In this document: positions 43,459-51,614 of the stretch, one piece after another | How the letters are laid out: every line of letters begins with the position of its first letter | Numbering within the stretch: position 1 is the stretch's first letter | Source of the DNA: Chryseobacterium geocarposphaerae | GTDB lineage: Bacteria > Bacteroidota > Bacteroidia > Flavobacteriales > Weeksellaceae | Reading direction: 5' to 3' | Assembly (NCBI RefSeq): GCF_002797535.1 | Contig: NZ_PGFD01000002.1 | Location: 558,001-622,000 of the forward strand | DNA: 64,000 bases | Notes under the pieces: model-generated | Told to the model about the DNA's origin: nothing | Database searches by the model: none | Seen by the model: only the letters and a program-made list of their open reading frames with translations | Program-made: the position numbers and the translations under genes

Positions 43459-44646
43459 ATGCTTTTAATTATCGAAAGCAATTTCAAAAAATTTCCTCCA
43501 AGATTAGAATGGCAACCCATTTTCTATCCCGTTTTAGATGAAGGTTACGCTTCCGAAATCGCTGAAAAATGGAACACAAGAGATGACGCCGGAAATTATC
43601 TTGGTTTTGTAACAGAATTTGAAGTATTAGAAGAAGTTGCCAATCAATATCCTGCACAAAATGTTGGAGCTAGAAATCACAATGAACTGTGGGTTCCTTC
43701 GGAAGAATTGGATACTTTTAATCAGGCGATTGTAGGAGATATTAAAGTGACGAAAGTATTTATGGGAAAAGATTTTAAAGAACCTGCAAATGCTGATGTA
43801 GAAAATTTACTATTAAATATAAAAAAACTGACGATGACCAATAAAGGAATGGCAAAAGATACACTGGAGATCTTGGCCAGGAAATATTATATTAACGAGC
43901 ACAACGAAAAAGTAAATATAGAAAACGAGCTAGAAGTTTCGACAAAAGAAACAGTTCTGTTTTATCCTGAAGAACTTTCAGAACTCGCAAACAACGAACT
44001 TCCTGAAACTAATTTTGAAACTCAGTTTGAAGTCTGGAGATGCAGTTCTTTAAAAGCAATTTTACAATTAGCCGAAGAAGAAAATCAGGAAAAAATAATG
44101 TGCCTGAATTTCGCATCGGCAAAAAATCCTGGTGGTGGTTTTATTAACGGAGCCGAGGCACAGGAAGAAAGCTTGGCGAGAACTTCTGGATTGCATGAAA
44201 GCTTGCTTCAAGGATGGGACTATTATAAAGTTCATCGCGAAATGGAATCTTGCTTTTATACCGATATGATGATTTACAGTCCAAAAGTTCCGGTTTTCAG
44301 AAAGGATAAAGGCGAATTGCTGCCGAAACCGGTTTTATGTAATTTTATCGCGTCTCCCGCGGTAAATGCAGGAGTTGTCAAACGTCAGGAGCCGGAAAGA
44401 GCTCACGAAATTTTTGGGGCAATGGATGTAAGAACAGATAAAATGCTGGCTTTGGCTTTACATCAGGGAAATGAAACCTTGATTTTAGGAGCTTGGGGAT
44501 GCGGTGTTTTTAAAAATGATCCGAAAGAAATTGCTGAATTATTTAAAAAGCATCTTCATGGAAAGTATAAAAATAAATTTAAAAGAGTGGTTTTTGCAAT
44601 TCTCTCGAAGAAGGAGGAGATGATAAAGCCGTTTGAAGAAATATAA
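43459..44646 (+). CDS. Crystallin-J1-like / TIGR02452 (PARG-like) fusion, 5' frameshift
   Basis: Residues 1-105 resemble the small ADP-ribosylation/crystallin-J1 domain (FKKFPPRLEWQPIFYPV). Residues 120-395 are TIGR02452, a bacterial poly(ADP-ribose) glycohydrolase-like macrodomain: NFASAKNPGGGFINGAEAQEES with the GGG loop and catalytic Glu pair, and LGAWGCGVFKNDP. The in-frame sequence before this ATG reads LYRPVGEKE, the expected start of the crystallin-J1 domain, but it has no start codon. One extra A in the preceding A5 run would join it to an ATG 41 bases upstream. So either a frameshift or a sequencing error shortened the annotated N-terminus. Confidence 0.82.
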   Translation: MLLIIESNFKKFPPRLEWQPIFYPVLDEGYASEIAEKWNTRDDAGNYLGFVTEFEVLEEVANQYPAQNVGARNHNELWVPSEELDTFNQAIVGDIKVTKVFMGKDFKEPANADVENLLLNIKKLTMTNKGMAKDTLEILARKYYINEHNEKVNIENELEVSTKETVLFYPEELSELANNELPETNFETQFEVWRCSSLKAILQLAEEENQEKIMCLNFASAKNPGGGFINGAEAQEESLARTSGLHESLLQGWDYYKVHREMESCFYTDMMIYSPKVPVFRKDKGELLPKPVLCNFIASPAVNAGVVKRQEPERAHEIFGAMDVRTDKMLALALHQGNETLILGAWGCGVFKNDPKEIAELFKKHLHGKYKNKFKRVVFAILSKKEEMIKPFEEI

Positions 44647-45557
44647 TGAGGACAAATAAACTTTTACTTGCTTCAAAATCACTGACTGGTATTTCTATTG
44701 GCGACGCTTTTGGAGAAAGTTTTTTCGGAGAAGAAAGTTTGATGAAAAGCTATATTCATCAGAGAATCATTCCTGAAAGCACTTTAGATTTTACAGATGA
44801 TACGATCATGGCAATTGCTGTTTTCAAATCTTTAGAAAAATTCGGAGAAATTTGTCAGGATTTTCTGGCAGAAGAGTTTACAAAAAACTATTATTTGGAT
44901 ATCAATCGAGGTTATGGACCTTCGATGCATCAATATTTCAGGAAGGTAAAAAGCGGAGAAAACTGGAAAGAGGTTTCTTATTCAAAATTTGAAGGACAAG
45001 GCTCGATGGGTAATGGTGGAGCAATGAGAGCGGCGGTCATTGGAGCTTATTTTTATGATGATTTTGACAAACTTAAATTGAATGCAGAACTTTCTTGTGA
45101 AGTTACCCATGCGAGCAAAGAAGCAATTGAAGGAACAAAAGCAATTGCTTTGGCTGCAGCTTTTGTGGTTCAGGAAAAATTGGAATTAATAAAACTTAGT
45201 CAACAGGAATTTATCCAAAAAATTCAGTCTGAATTAGATGATTCCGATATGAAAAGCAAGTTAAATAAAGCACTTTATTTAGACGGAAATCCGAGTACTG
45301 AATTATTAGTCAAAACTTTAGGAAACGGAATTAAAATGACGGCTCAAGACACTGTTCCGATTGTCATCTGGATGCTTTCGAGATACAGAAATAATTTTGA
45401 AGAATGTTTTTGGAATACCGTTTCGGCTTTAGGCGACAGGGATACAACCTGTGCAATGGCTGGAGGAATAAGTATTTTATGTTGCGATGAAAATACAATT
45501 CCTACTTGGACAAAAAATGTTGAAAACTGGAAAAACAGCAAATTTTATGAAAATTGA
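44646..45557 (+). CDS. ADP-ribosylglycohydrolase (first copy)
   Basis: A 303-residue all-helical ARH/DraG-family hydrolase that removes ADP-ribose from a target. Metal-binding motifs: [12 protein letters not shown] at the N-terminus, [11 protein letters not shown] (the T-D-D signature), and [16 protein letters not shown] near the C-terminus (G-D-x-D-T). STLDFTDDT keeps both aspartates, so it should be active. Its ATG overlaps the stop of the PARG-like gene by one base and the macrodomain gene starts inside its last codons. The acceptor residue is unknown. Confidence 0.9.
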   Translation: MRTNKLLLASKSLTGISIGDAFGESFFGEESLMKSYIHQRIIPESTLDFTDDTIMAIAVFKSLEKFGEICQDFLAEEFTKNYYLDINRGYGPSMHQYFRKVKSGENWKEVSYSKFEGQGSMGNGGAMRAAVIGAYFYDDFDKLKLNAELSCEVTHASKEAIEGTKAIALAAAFVVQEKLELIKLSQQEFIQKIQSELDDSDMKSKLNKALYLDGNPSTELLVKTLGNGIKMTAQDTVPIVIWMLSRYRNNFEECFWNTVSALGDRDTTCAMAGGISILCCDENTIPTWTKNVENWKNSKFYEN

Positions 45558-46059
45558 ATTAATAAAAGGCGACATCACCAAAATACAAGCAGATGCCATC
45601 GTAAACGCAGCCAATTCTTCCTTACTTGGCGGTGGCGGTGTCGACGGAGCAATTCATCGTGCAGGAGGAAAACAAATTCTGGATGAATGTATCGAAATCA
45701 GAAACCGACAAGGGAAATGCAAAACGGGTGAAGCGGTTGTAACCACAGCCGGAAACCTTCCTGCAAAATATGTGATTCACACAGTCGGTCCGGTTTGGAA
45801 TGGAGATGAAGAAAAATGTTCAGATTTATTGGTAAATTGTTATCAAAATTCTTTGAAAATTGCGGAAAGTTTGAATGTTAAAACGATTGCTTTTCCTAAT
45901 ATAAGCACGGGAATTTATAGATTTCCAAAAGAATTGGCTGGAAAGATTGCTATTGACGAAGTAAGGAATTTCAAATCAGAGGTCATAGAAAAAGTTATTT
46001 TTGTCTGCTTTGATGATGAAAATGAAGAGATTTATAAAAAGCTTTTAGAAATACATTAA
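45547..46059 (+). CDS. Macrodomain ADP-ribose hydrolase
   Basis: A 170-residue macrodomain of the MacroD/YmdB type, which hydrolyses O-acetyl-ADP-ribose and mono-ADP-ribosyl esters. [20 protein letters not shown] (catalytic-site Asn and Gly loop), [17 protein letters not shown] and [12 protein letters not shown] are all intact. The start [14 protein letters not shown] is the true family start, giving an 11-base overlap with the preceding hydrolase gene. The acetyl ester is what sirtuins release, and a sirtuin gene follows 123 bases on. Confidence 0.92.
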   Translation: MKIELIKGDITKIQADAIVNAANSSLLGGGGVDGAIHRAGGKQILDECIEIRNRQGKCKTGEAVVTTAGNLPAKYVIHTVGPVWNGDEEKCSDLLVNCYQNSLKIAESLNVKTIAFPNISTGIYRFPKELAGKIAIDEVRNFKSEVIEKVIFVCFDDENEEIYKKLLEIH

Positions 46060-46075
46060 TGAAATAATTTAAAAA

Positions 46076-46161
46076 TCTTTATGTTCTTTGCTGAGTGAAA
46101 CGCCCTTGCGAGCCTTGAAGCAGTTAGTAAATAAAATACTTCATGGACTTTGCGTTAAAAT
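46076..46161 (+). repeat. Dispersed GTGAAACGCC/TTTGCGTTAAAA repeat, copy 2
   Basis: Contains CTTTGCTGAGTGAAACGCCC, TTGCGAGCC and ends GGACTTTGCGTTAAAAT, immediately before the sirtuin gene. Confidence 0.75.
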
Positions 46162-46182
46162 TAATTATAAAAACGAAAACAA

Positions 46183-46869
46183 ATGAAAAAACTAACCATA
46201 TTAACCGGCGCCGGAATCAGTGCCGAAAGCGGAATAAAAACTTTCAGAGATGGAGATGGTCTTTGGGAAAATCATAGTATAACGGATGTGGCAAGTCCGG
46301 AAGGATGGCGAAAAGACAGAGCTTTGGTATTGGAATTTTACAATCAGAGACGCCGACAGCTTCATGAAGTGGAACCAAACGATGCACACAGATTATTGGC
46401 AGAGCTGGAAAAGCATTTCGATGTTCAGATTATCACACAAAACATCGACGATTTGCATGAAAGAGCGGGCTCTACCAATATCATTCATCTTCACGGAGAG
46501 CTGTTCAAATCATGTTCATGCAACAATAAATACCTGATTTACGAACAAAAAAGCGACATCAACATCGGTGATAAAGCTGAAGATGGCGCTCAGTTGCGAC
46601 CTTTTATCGTTTGGTTTGGAGAAGATGTTCCTTTGATGAGAGAAGCTTCAAAAAAAGCAAAAGAAGCAGATATTTTTCTGGTGATCGGAACCTCTTTGCA
46701 GGTGTATCCGGCTGCAGGATTACTGCATGATATCAAGGATGATTGTCTGTTGACTGTGATCAATCCTAATGAAACTGGCTTCGGATACGGACAAAGAGCG
46801 GTTGTCATGAAAGAAACAGCAACTCAGGGAATGAAATTATTGTTTGATAAACTCTTAGATCTTGCTTAA
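46183..46869 (+). CDS. Sir2-family NAD-dependent deacylase
   Basis: A 228-residue sirtuin. Sirtuins remove acyl groups from lysine using NAD+ and release nicotinamide and O-acyl-ADP-ribose. NAD-binding motifs: TGAGISAESGIKTFRD, TQNIDDLHERAG, and the catalytic His in HLHGELF. VWFGEDVP and VIGTSLQVYPAAG follow. The four-cysteine zinc site is reduced to SCSCNN, as in many Bacteroidetes sirtuins. It overlaps the second hydrolase gene by one base. Together with the macrodomain enzyme it would make and then remove O-acetyl-ADP-ribose. Confidence 0.93.
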   Translation: MKKLTILTGAGISAESGIKTFRDGDGLWENHSITDVASPEGWRKDRALVLEFYNQRRRQLHEVEPNDAHRLLAELEKHFDVQIITQNIDDLHERAGSTNIIHLHGELFKSCSCNNKYLIYEQKSDINIGDKAEDGAQLRPFIVWFGEDVPLMREASKKAKEADIFLVIGTSLQVYPAAGLLHDIKDDCLLTVINPNETGFGYGQRAVVMKETATQGMKLLFDKLLDLA

Positions 46870-47810
46870 TGAAAGATTATGTAAAAGCCGGAATCTTTGG
46901 TGTTTGCATCGGTGATGCTTTAGGTGTTCCGGTGGAATTTAAGAGTAGAGAAACCTTAAAGAGATTTCCTGTTGAAACCATGCAGGAATTTGGTTCTTGG
47001 AATCAGCCGAAAGGAACTTGGAGCGATGATAGCTCATTGACACTTTGCATAGCAGAACAGTTAACCAAAGGATATGATCTGGAGAAGATTGGAGAAAGCT
47101 TTGTGAAATGGGTAAAATATGGACATTGGACAGCTCATGGAAGACTTTTCGATATTGGCGGAACAACCCGTCATTCCATTGCAAGATTGATTAAAGGTGA
47201 AAGCGCCAGATTTTCAGGAAATATCTTTGAAGAAGACAATGGGAACGGCTCTTTGATGAGAACTCTTCCCTTGGCTTTTTATCTTAAAGACGAAGAAAAT
47301 ATTGAGAAATTATATCAAACTGTAAAGGAAGTTTCATCAATTACTCACGGACATTTTCGTTCAGTTTTTGCATGCTTTATCTATGTGATTTTTGCGATTG
47401 AATTAATCAAGGGAAAAAATAAGGAGGAAGCTTATTATCATACCCAAAAAACAGCTTTGGAATTTGCAGGAATTCAAGGTTTTAACCCAAAAGAGATTCA
47501 ACTTTTTGATAGAGTTTTAAAGAATGATATTTCAAAATATAATGAAGATGCAATTAGTTCTGGAGGTTATGTTCTTCAAAGCTTAGAAGCCTCATTATGG
47601 TGTTTTCTGAATTCTGAAAGCTATGCTGAGGCTGTTTTAAAAGCAGTCAATTTAGGAGAAGATACCGACACTACCGGAGCCATCACAGGAGGAATTGCCG
47701 GGATTTATTATGGTTTTGAAAATATTCCGGGAGAATGGATTGAGGTATTGGCGAGAAATGAAGATATTGAAAATTTATGTATTAAGCTGGATAATAAATT
47801 ATTAAAATAA
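46869..47810 (+). CDS. ADP-ribosylglycohydrolase (second copy)
   Basis: A 313-residue ARH/DraG-family protein, clearly different from the first copy. Motifs: GVCIGDALGVPVEFKSRETL, GTWSDDSSLTLCIAEQL (S-D-D variant), and NLGEDTDTTGAITGGIAG (D-T-D-T). DraG-type enzymes remove ADP-ribose from arginine; related forms act on other substrates. Two paralogues in one array suggest division of labour. It is coupled to the sirtuin upstream, with kptA 12 bases downstream. Confidence 0.92.
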   Translation: MKDYVKAGIFGVCIGDALGVPVEFKSRETLKRFPVETMQEFGSWNQPKGTWSDDSSLTLCIAEQLTKGYDLEKIGESFVKWVKYGHWTAHGRLFDIGGTTRHSIARLIKGESARFSGNIFEEDNGNGSLMRTLPLAFYLKDEENIEKLYQTVKEVSSITHGHFRSVFACFIYVIFAIELIKGKNKEEAYYHTQKTALEFAGIQGFNPKEIQLFDRVLKNDISKYNEDAISSGGYVLQSLEASLWCFLNSESYAEAVLKAVNLGEDTDTTGAITGGIAGIYYGFENIPGEWIEVLARNEDIENLCIKLDNKLLK

Positions 47811-47822
47811 AAAACAAAAGCG

Positions 47823-48374
47823 ATGAACGAACAACAAAAGAAGAGAATAAGTAAATTTCTAAGCCTGATTCTTCGGCATCAGCCTAAAACGATCAATTTA
47901 ACTTTAGATGAAAATGGTTGGGCGAATGTTGATGAATTAAGAGAAAAATGTTCAAAGCGCAATATAAATTTTACCTTAGAAGAACTTGATGAGGTAGTAG
48001 AAACAAATGATAAAAAACGTTTTATTTTTAATGAAGATAAAACCCAAATCCGGGCAAATCAGGGACATTCGATTGATATTGATCTGGCGTTAAAACCACA
48101 GCAACCGCCGGAATTTCTGTATCACGGAACGGCTCAAACAAATATAGATTCCATTTTAGAAAAAGGAATTGAAAAGAGAAATCGGCAGCATGTTCATTTA
48201 AGTCAGGATAAGGAAACTGCAACTAAAGTCGGAATGCGGCATGGAAAACCGGTTATTTTAACCATCAGAACAGGGAAGATGTTTGAAGACGGAATTTTGT
48301 TTTACCTTTCTGAAAATAAGGTTTGGCTGACAGATTTTGTGGCTGCTAAATATATTTCCAATAATAAAGGGTAA
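47823..48374 (+). CDS. kptA: RNA 2'-phosphotransferase (KptA/Tpt1)
   Basis: KptA transfers an RNA 2'-phosphate to NAD+, giving ADP-ribose 1'',2''-cyclic phosphate and nicotinamide; homologues can also ADP-ribosylate nucleic-acid ends. The 183-residue product has the N-terminal winged helix (SKFLSLILRHQPKTINLTLD with the catalytic Arg-His), IRANQGHS, LYHGTA, and RQHVHLSQD. All catalytic residues are visible. Bacteria lack the tRNA splicing that needs it, so the role here is open. It ends the array; the macrodomain enzymes could process its cyclic product. Confidence 0.94.
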   Translation: MNEQQKKRISKFLSLILRHQPKTINLTLDENGWANVDELREKCSKRNINFTLEELDEVVETNDKKRFIFNEDKTQIRANQGHSIDIDLALKPQQPPEFLYHGTAQTNIDSILEKGIEKRNRQHVHLSQDKETATKVGMRHGKPVILTIRTGKMFEDGILFYLSENKVWLTDFVAAKYISNNKG

Positions 48375-48496
48375 TCAAAAAGAATTAATATGATTATAAA
48401 AAAAAATTACTTTCATATTGAATATTTCATATATTAGTGTATTAATATAGGGGTATCCGAAAAACGTATAGAGTAGGAAAATCAAACAAAATCATT

Positions 48497-48697
48497 ATGA
48501 AAAAATTAAACAAAATTTCAAGAGAGAATTTAAAATCAATTAAAGGAGGAATTACGCCAGAATGTGCATCTTGGTGGAATTCAGGCCGCCCATATTACGG
48601 TAGTCAGGCCGCCTGCCTTCAATCCCCTCCCAGTGACCCTGGATTTGAAAATATTTGCACTAATCAATGTGGACGTTGGTATGTAGTGAATTACTAA
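48497..48697 (+). CDS. GG-leader, Cys-rich bacteriocin-like peptide
   Basis: A 66-residue precursor with the leader MKKLNKISRENLKSIKGG, a double-glycine leader of the class seen in Bacteroidetes bacteriocin-like peptides, followed by a Cys-containing core (PECASWW..., CLQS, NICTNQCGRWYV). Four cysteines could form two disulfides. A GG leader is normally cut by a C39 peptidase-ABC transporter; none is nearby, so export would have to be in trans. A terminator follows. Confidence 0.7.
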   Translation: MKKLNKISRENLKSIKGGITPECASWWNSGRPYYGSQAACLQSPPSDPGFENICTNQCGRWYVVNY

Positions 48698-48718
48698 TTA
48701 AGGAATAGAGTAAAAAGT

Positions 48719-48757
48719 GCCCCTGTAAAGTATCATCTTTTAGGGGTATTTTTTTGG
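48719..48757 (+). terminator. Terminator after the GG-leader peptide gene
   Basis: Stem CCCCTGTAAAG against CTTTTAGGGG with one bulge, followed by a T-tract. Confidence 0.7.
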
Positions 48758-48835
48758 AAAATCAGATTTGAATTTTAGTAAAGTCAAAAGAGATTTTCAT
48801 GAGGTATATCAACATAGAAAAAATTAATTTCAGCT

Positions 48836-48923
48836 TGTCATTCTGAAGGAAGAATCTCTATGAGATTCTTCACTCCACTTCTAAATACGTTCGTAAACCT
48901 TTGGTTTATGTTCAGAATGACAA
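48836..48923. repeat. Dispersed GTCATTCTGA-type repeat, copy b
   Basis: Begins TGTCATTCTGAAGGAAGAAT and ends GTTCAGAATGACA, so its ends are inverted. It holds a 33-base block identical to copy c in the opposite orientation. Part of the 379-base gap between the GG-leader gene and the M14 peptidase gene, which otherwise shows only repeats and a terminator. Confidence 0.8.
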
Positions 48924-48935
48924 CTGTACACAACA

Positions 48936-49026
48936 AGGCTTCTTTGCTAAGTGAAACGCCTTAGCGAACGAAAAATATTTTCAAACAATTTAAGGAAAAA
49001 TCTTTGTGACATTTGCGTTAAAAATT
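48936..49026 (+). repeat. Dispersed GTGAAACGCC/TTTGCGTTAAAA repeat, copy 3
   Basis: Contains CTTTGCTAAGTGAAACGCC and TTAGCGAAC, ending TTTGCGTTAAAAAT about 50 bases before the M14 start codon. Confidence 0.75.
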
Positions 49027-49076
49027 ACGACATTCTACAAAAACAAAGTAATTTTAAAGCTCGAAATATCACTTCA

Positions 49077-50801
49077 ATGAAACTGAAATACCTATTATTT
49101 TCTTTTGCTTCATGCTTAATTATGGCACAAAACAATTTCCAAACACCTTTTGAAAAAGGAAATGGAAATCAGACGGTTACTTATGACGAAATGAATGTGT
49201 ATTATCAAAATTTAGCCAAAAATTTCAATTCAATTCAATATTTGAAAAAGGGCGAAGATGATAACGGAAAACCAATTTATGTGGTTGTTTTTAATCCTTT
49301 TCCGGAAAAAAATCTGAATCAATTAAGAAAAGAAAAAGCCATTTTGTTGATCAACAACGGAATTCATCCCGGTGAACCGGATGGAATTGATGCTACCATG
49401 ATGCTGATGAGAGATCTGGCTACCAAAAAGATTAAAACACCACAAAATTTCATCGTTGCCGCTATTTCTGCTTACAACGTGAGCGGAATGCTGAATCGCA
49501 GTTCGTTTTCCAGAGCCAATCAGAATGGTCCGGAACAATATGGGTTCAGAGGAACTGCCCGGAATTATGACCTGAACAGGGATTTTATTAAAGCTGATAC
49601 CAAAAATGCGAGAAGTTTTCAGGAGATCTATCAATGGCTGAAACCTGATGTTTTTATTGACAATCATGTAAGCAACGGAGCAGATTATCAGTATACATTC
49701 ACTTATATTTCTACTTTTAAGGAACGATTGGGCAATGTATTGGGAGACTATTTTTACAACAATTATCAGGCTAAAAACCTTGAAGATTTAAAAAAGTTGG
49801 GTTATGAAAGCACTCCTTACGTTAATATTCACGGCGATGTTCCGGAGGTGGGCTTTGCTTCGTTCGAGGACTCTCCGAGGTATTCTACAGGATACACCAC
49901 ATTGTTCAATTCTTTAGGAACCGTTCCGGAAACGCACATGCTGAAACCTTATGACAAAAGAGTAGATGCTACGTACAAATACATGCTTGTAAATCTTCAG
50001 AATTTAGATAAGGATTATAAAAAGATCAAGCAGCTCCGGGCTGAAAATTTAAAACAATATCAAGCTGGAAAACAATATGGAATTCGCTGGAAAATTGATT
50101 CTACAAAATATTCCACCATGGATTTTAAAGGTTTTGAAGGCAAATATAAGCCAAGTGAAATTTCCGGAAAACCAAGATTGTATTATGACCGAAATAAACC
50201 ATTTACAAAGAAAATAAAGTTGTTCACAACGGCAGTTCCGACAGGCTATATCACAATCCCGAAATATTACGTGATTCCTCAGTCACAATATCGTGTGCTT
50301 GAAGAATTGAAAAGAAACCAGATTCAGATGAAGCCGATTAAAAAAGACAGTCTCATTTCGGTAGAATCTTATAAAATCAATGATTTTAAAACGGTTAAGA
50401 ATCCTTATGAAGGACACTACCTGCATTTTGAAACTACAGTTGATAAGTCAACTAAAAACCAGAGCTTTTTAGAAGGAGATTATCTTGTTCCCACCAATCA
50501 GGAAGGCATAAAATATATTATTGAAACGTTAGAACCGGAAGCATTGGATTCTTTTTTCAACTGGAATTTCTTTGACGGAATTTTAGCCCAGAAAGAATAC
50601 TATTCTGCTTATATTTTTGAAGATACAGCAGCAGAATTATTAAAAAATGATAAGGATTTAAAACAAAAGTTTGAAGCCAAAAAAGCATCAGACAAAGCTT
50701 TTGCGGATGACGGAACGGCTCAGCTGGACTGGATCTACAGAAACTCCCCTTATTTTGAAGAAAAAACGTTCAGACAATATCCGATTTATAGAATCTTATA
50801 G
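49077..50801 (+). CDS. M14-family zinc carboxypeptidase, secreted
   Basis: A 574-residue protein with a signal peptide (MKLKYLLFSFASCLIMAQ). The metallocarboxypeptidase domain has the zinc ligands in NNGIHPGEPDG (H-x-x-E) and the distal His in IDNHVSNGADYQY. NYDLNRDFI gives the substrate-binding Asn-Arg pair, and a catalytic-type Glu is in PETHMLKPY. The C-terminal 200 residues form an accessory beta domain. I reject an upstream in-frame start because it would translate the dispersed repeat. It likely trims C-terminal residues of peptides outside the inner membrane. Confidence 0.88.
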   Translation: MKLKYLLFSFASCLIMAQNNFQTPFEKGNGNQTVTYDEMNVYYQNLAKNFNSIQYLKKGEDDNGKPIYVVVFNPFPEKNLNQLRKEKAILLINNGIHPGEPDGIDATMMLMRDLATKKIKTPQNFIVAAISAYNVSGMLNRSSFSRANQNGPEQYGFRGTARNYDLNRDFIKADTKNARSFQEIYQWLKPDVFIDNHVSNGADYQYTFTYISTFKERLGNVLGDYFYNNYQAKNLEDLKKLGYESTPYVNIHGDVPEVGFASFEDSPRYSTGYTTLFNSLGTVPETHMLKPYDKRVDATYKYMLVNLQNLDKDYKKIKQLRAENLKQYQAGKQYGIRWKIDSTKYSTMDFKGFEGKYKPSEISGKPRLYYDRNKPFTKKIKLFTTAVPTGYITIPKYYVIPQSQYRVLEELKRNQIQMKPIKKDSLISVESYKINDFKTVKNPYEGHYLHFETTVDKSTKNQSFLEGDYLVPTNQEGIKYIIETLEPEALDSFFNWNFFDGILAQKEYYSAYIFEDTAAELLKNDKDLKQKFEAKKASDKAFADDGTAQLDWIYRNSPYFEEKTFRQYPIYRIL

Positions 50802-50941
50802 ATTTTAAATTTTGATTTAATTTATTGATAATCAGTATGTAATTTCCGTATATTTCACATTTATAAATGTTGGTTATACTGATGTTATTTGGTTTTCATC
50901 TTCCGAAATTTGCTTTATAAAAACCAATAAAAACTACAATT

Positions 50942-51223
50942 ATGGCAACTAAAAAGCAATTTTTCGTTTCATTGGAAGGTGTTGATCTTTCAGACGAACA
51001 GCTAAAAAACATTGACAGAGGTATTCAAAATGTTGTTCTTTCGGAACTTTCAAAAGTTGATAACACACAGGCTTTTGGAGCATACAGAGACTTCAAAGGG
51101 CTGATGAAGCCACTCAGAGTAAAAGACTGGTTTCCATGGGGAATCATTATCTTCAAACACGGGATTGATATTCAGGCACAGATTAAAGATATCCAGCACC
51201 AGATAAAAAGCTATGGAGGCTGA
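50942..51223 (+). CDS. Hypothetical protein, 93 aa
   Basis: A small protein (MATKKQFFVSLEGVDLSDEQ at the start, QIKDIQHQIKSYGG at the end) without a signal peptide. The N-terminal part reads FFVSLEGVDLSDEQLKNIDR; a hydrophobic patch PWGIIIFKHGID lies near residue 70. It ends in YGG, and its gene overlaps the next by 11 bases, so the two products probably act together. It is not recognised; a peptide-precursor role is one possibility, but no cleavage motif supports it. Confidence 0.55.
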   Translation: MATKKQFFVSLEGVDLSDEQLKNIDRGIQNVVLSELSKVDNTQAFGAYRDFKGLMKPLRVKDWFPWGIIIFKHGIDIQAQIKDIQHQIKSYGG

Positions 51224-51614
51224 TTTTAATTCTTCAAAAAAGATGTGTCCCAGCTATGTTGGAAAAGCTGGGGCACAGCTTTTTGGAGTCGTCAACAAAG
51301 ACGGAAGAGTACAATTTATTACCCCTCTTACTGTCACAGAAGAGTTTATTCAACAGAATGATCATCTTGAGCAAAGATTCCGTTTTACAGGAAAATGTGT
51401 CGAAAAGGGTTGTGCACAATGGGATAATGAGGAATCAAAATGTTCTCTATCTAAGAAAGTCCAGGAGCTAGATATGGCCAAAAGTACTGAATTAATATTT
51501 TGTCCTATCCGTTCGCAATGTCGCTGGTTTTCTCAGGATGGAAATGAAGCCTGCTTTTCTTGTAATGAGGTTACGAGGAATATGGAAGAACTGTTATTAA
51601 ATTTAGAAAAATAA
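51213..51614 (+). CDS. Hypothetical cysteine-rich protein, 133 aa
   Basis: A soluble protein with eight cysteines: one in MCPSYVG, a pair in GKCVEKGCAQW, one in SKCSLSKK, two in FCPIRSQCRWF and two in ACFSCNE. The spacing C-x4-C, C-x5-C and C-x2-C could hold an iron-sulfur cluster or zinc. It lacks signal and membrane segments. It overlaps the 93-residue gene by 11 bases. Family and function not recognised. Confidence 0.55.
   Translation: MEADFNSSKKMCPSYVGKAGAQLFGVVNKDGRVQFITPLTVTEEFIQQNDHLEQRFRFTGKCVEKGCAQWDNEESKCSLSKKVQELDMAKSTELIFCPIRSQCRWFSQDGNEACFSCNEVTRNMEELLLNLEK

Noticed and set aside
38230..48374. Classical DarT-DarG toxin-antitoxin system or a prophage.
   Set aside because: No DarT-like transferase, integrase, capsid or tail gene is visible; the macrodomain is a stand-alone MacroD/YmdB type.
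48951..49076. An in-frame ATG that would add 42 residues to the M14 peptidase.
   Set aside because: The extension translates the dispersed repeat, and it would bury the clear signal peptide MKLKYLLFSFASCLIMAQ.
50942..51614. Toxin-antitoxin pair, suggested by small overlapping genes.
   Set aside because: Neither protein shows a toxin fold or DNA-binding motif; overlap alone is not evidence.
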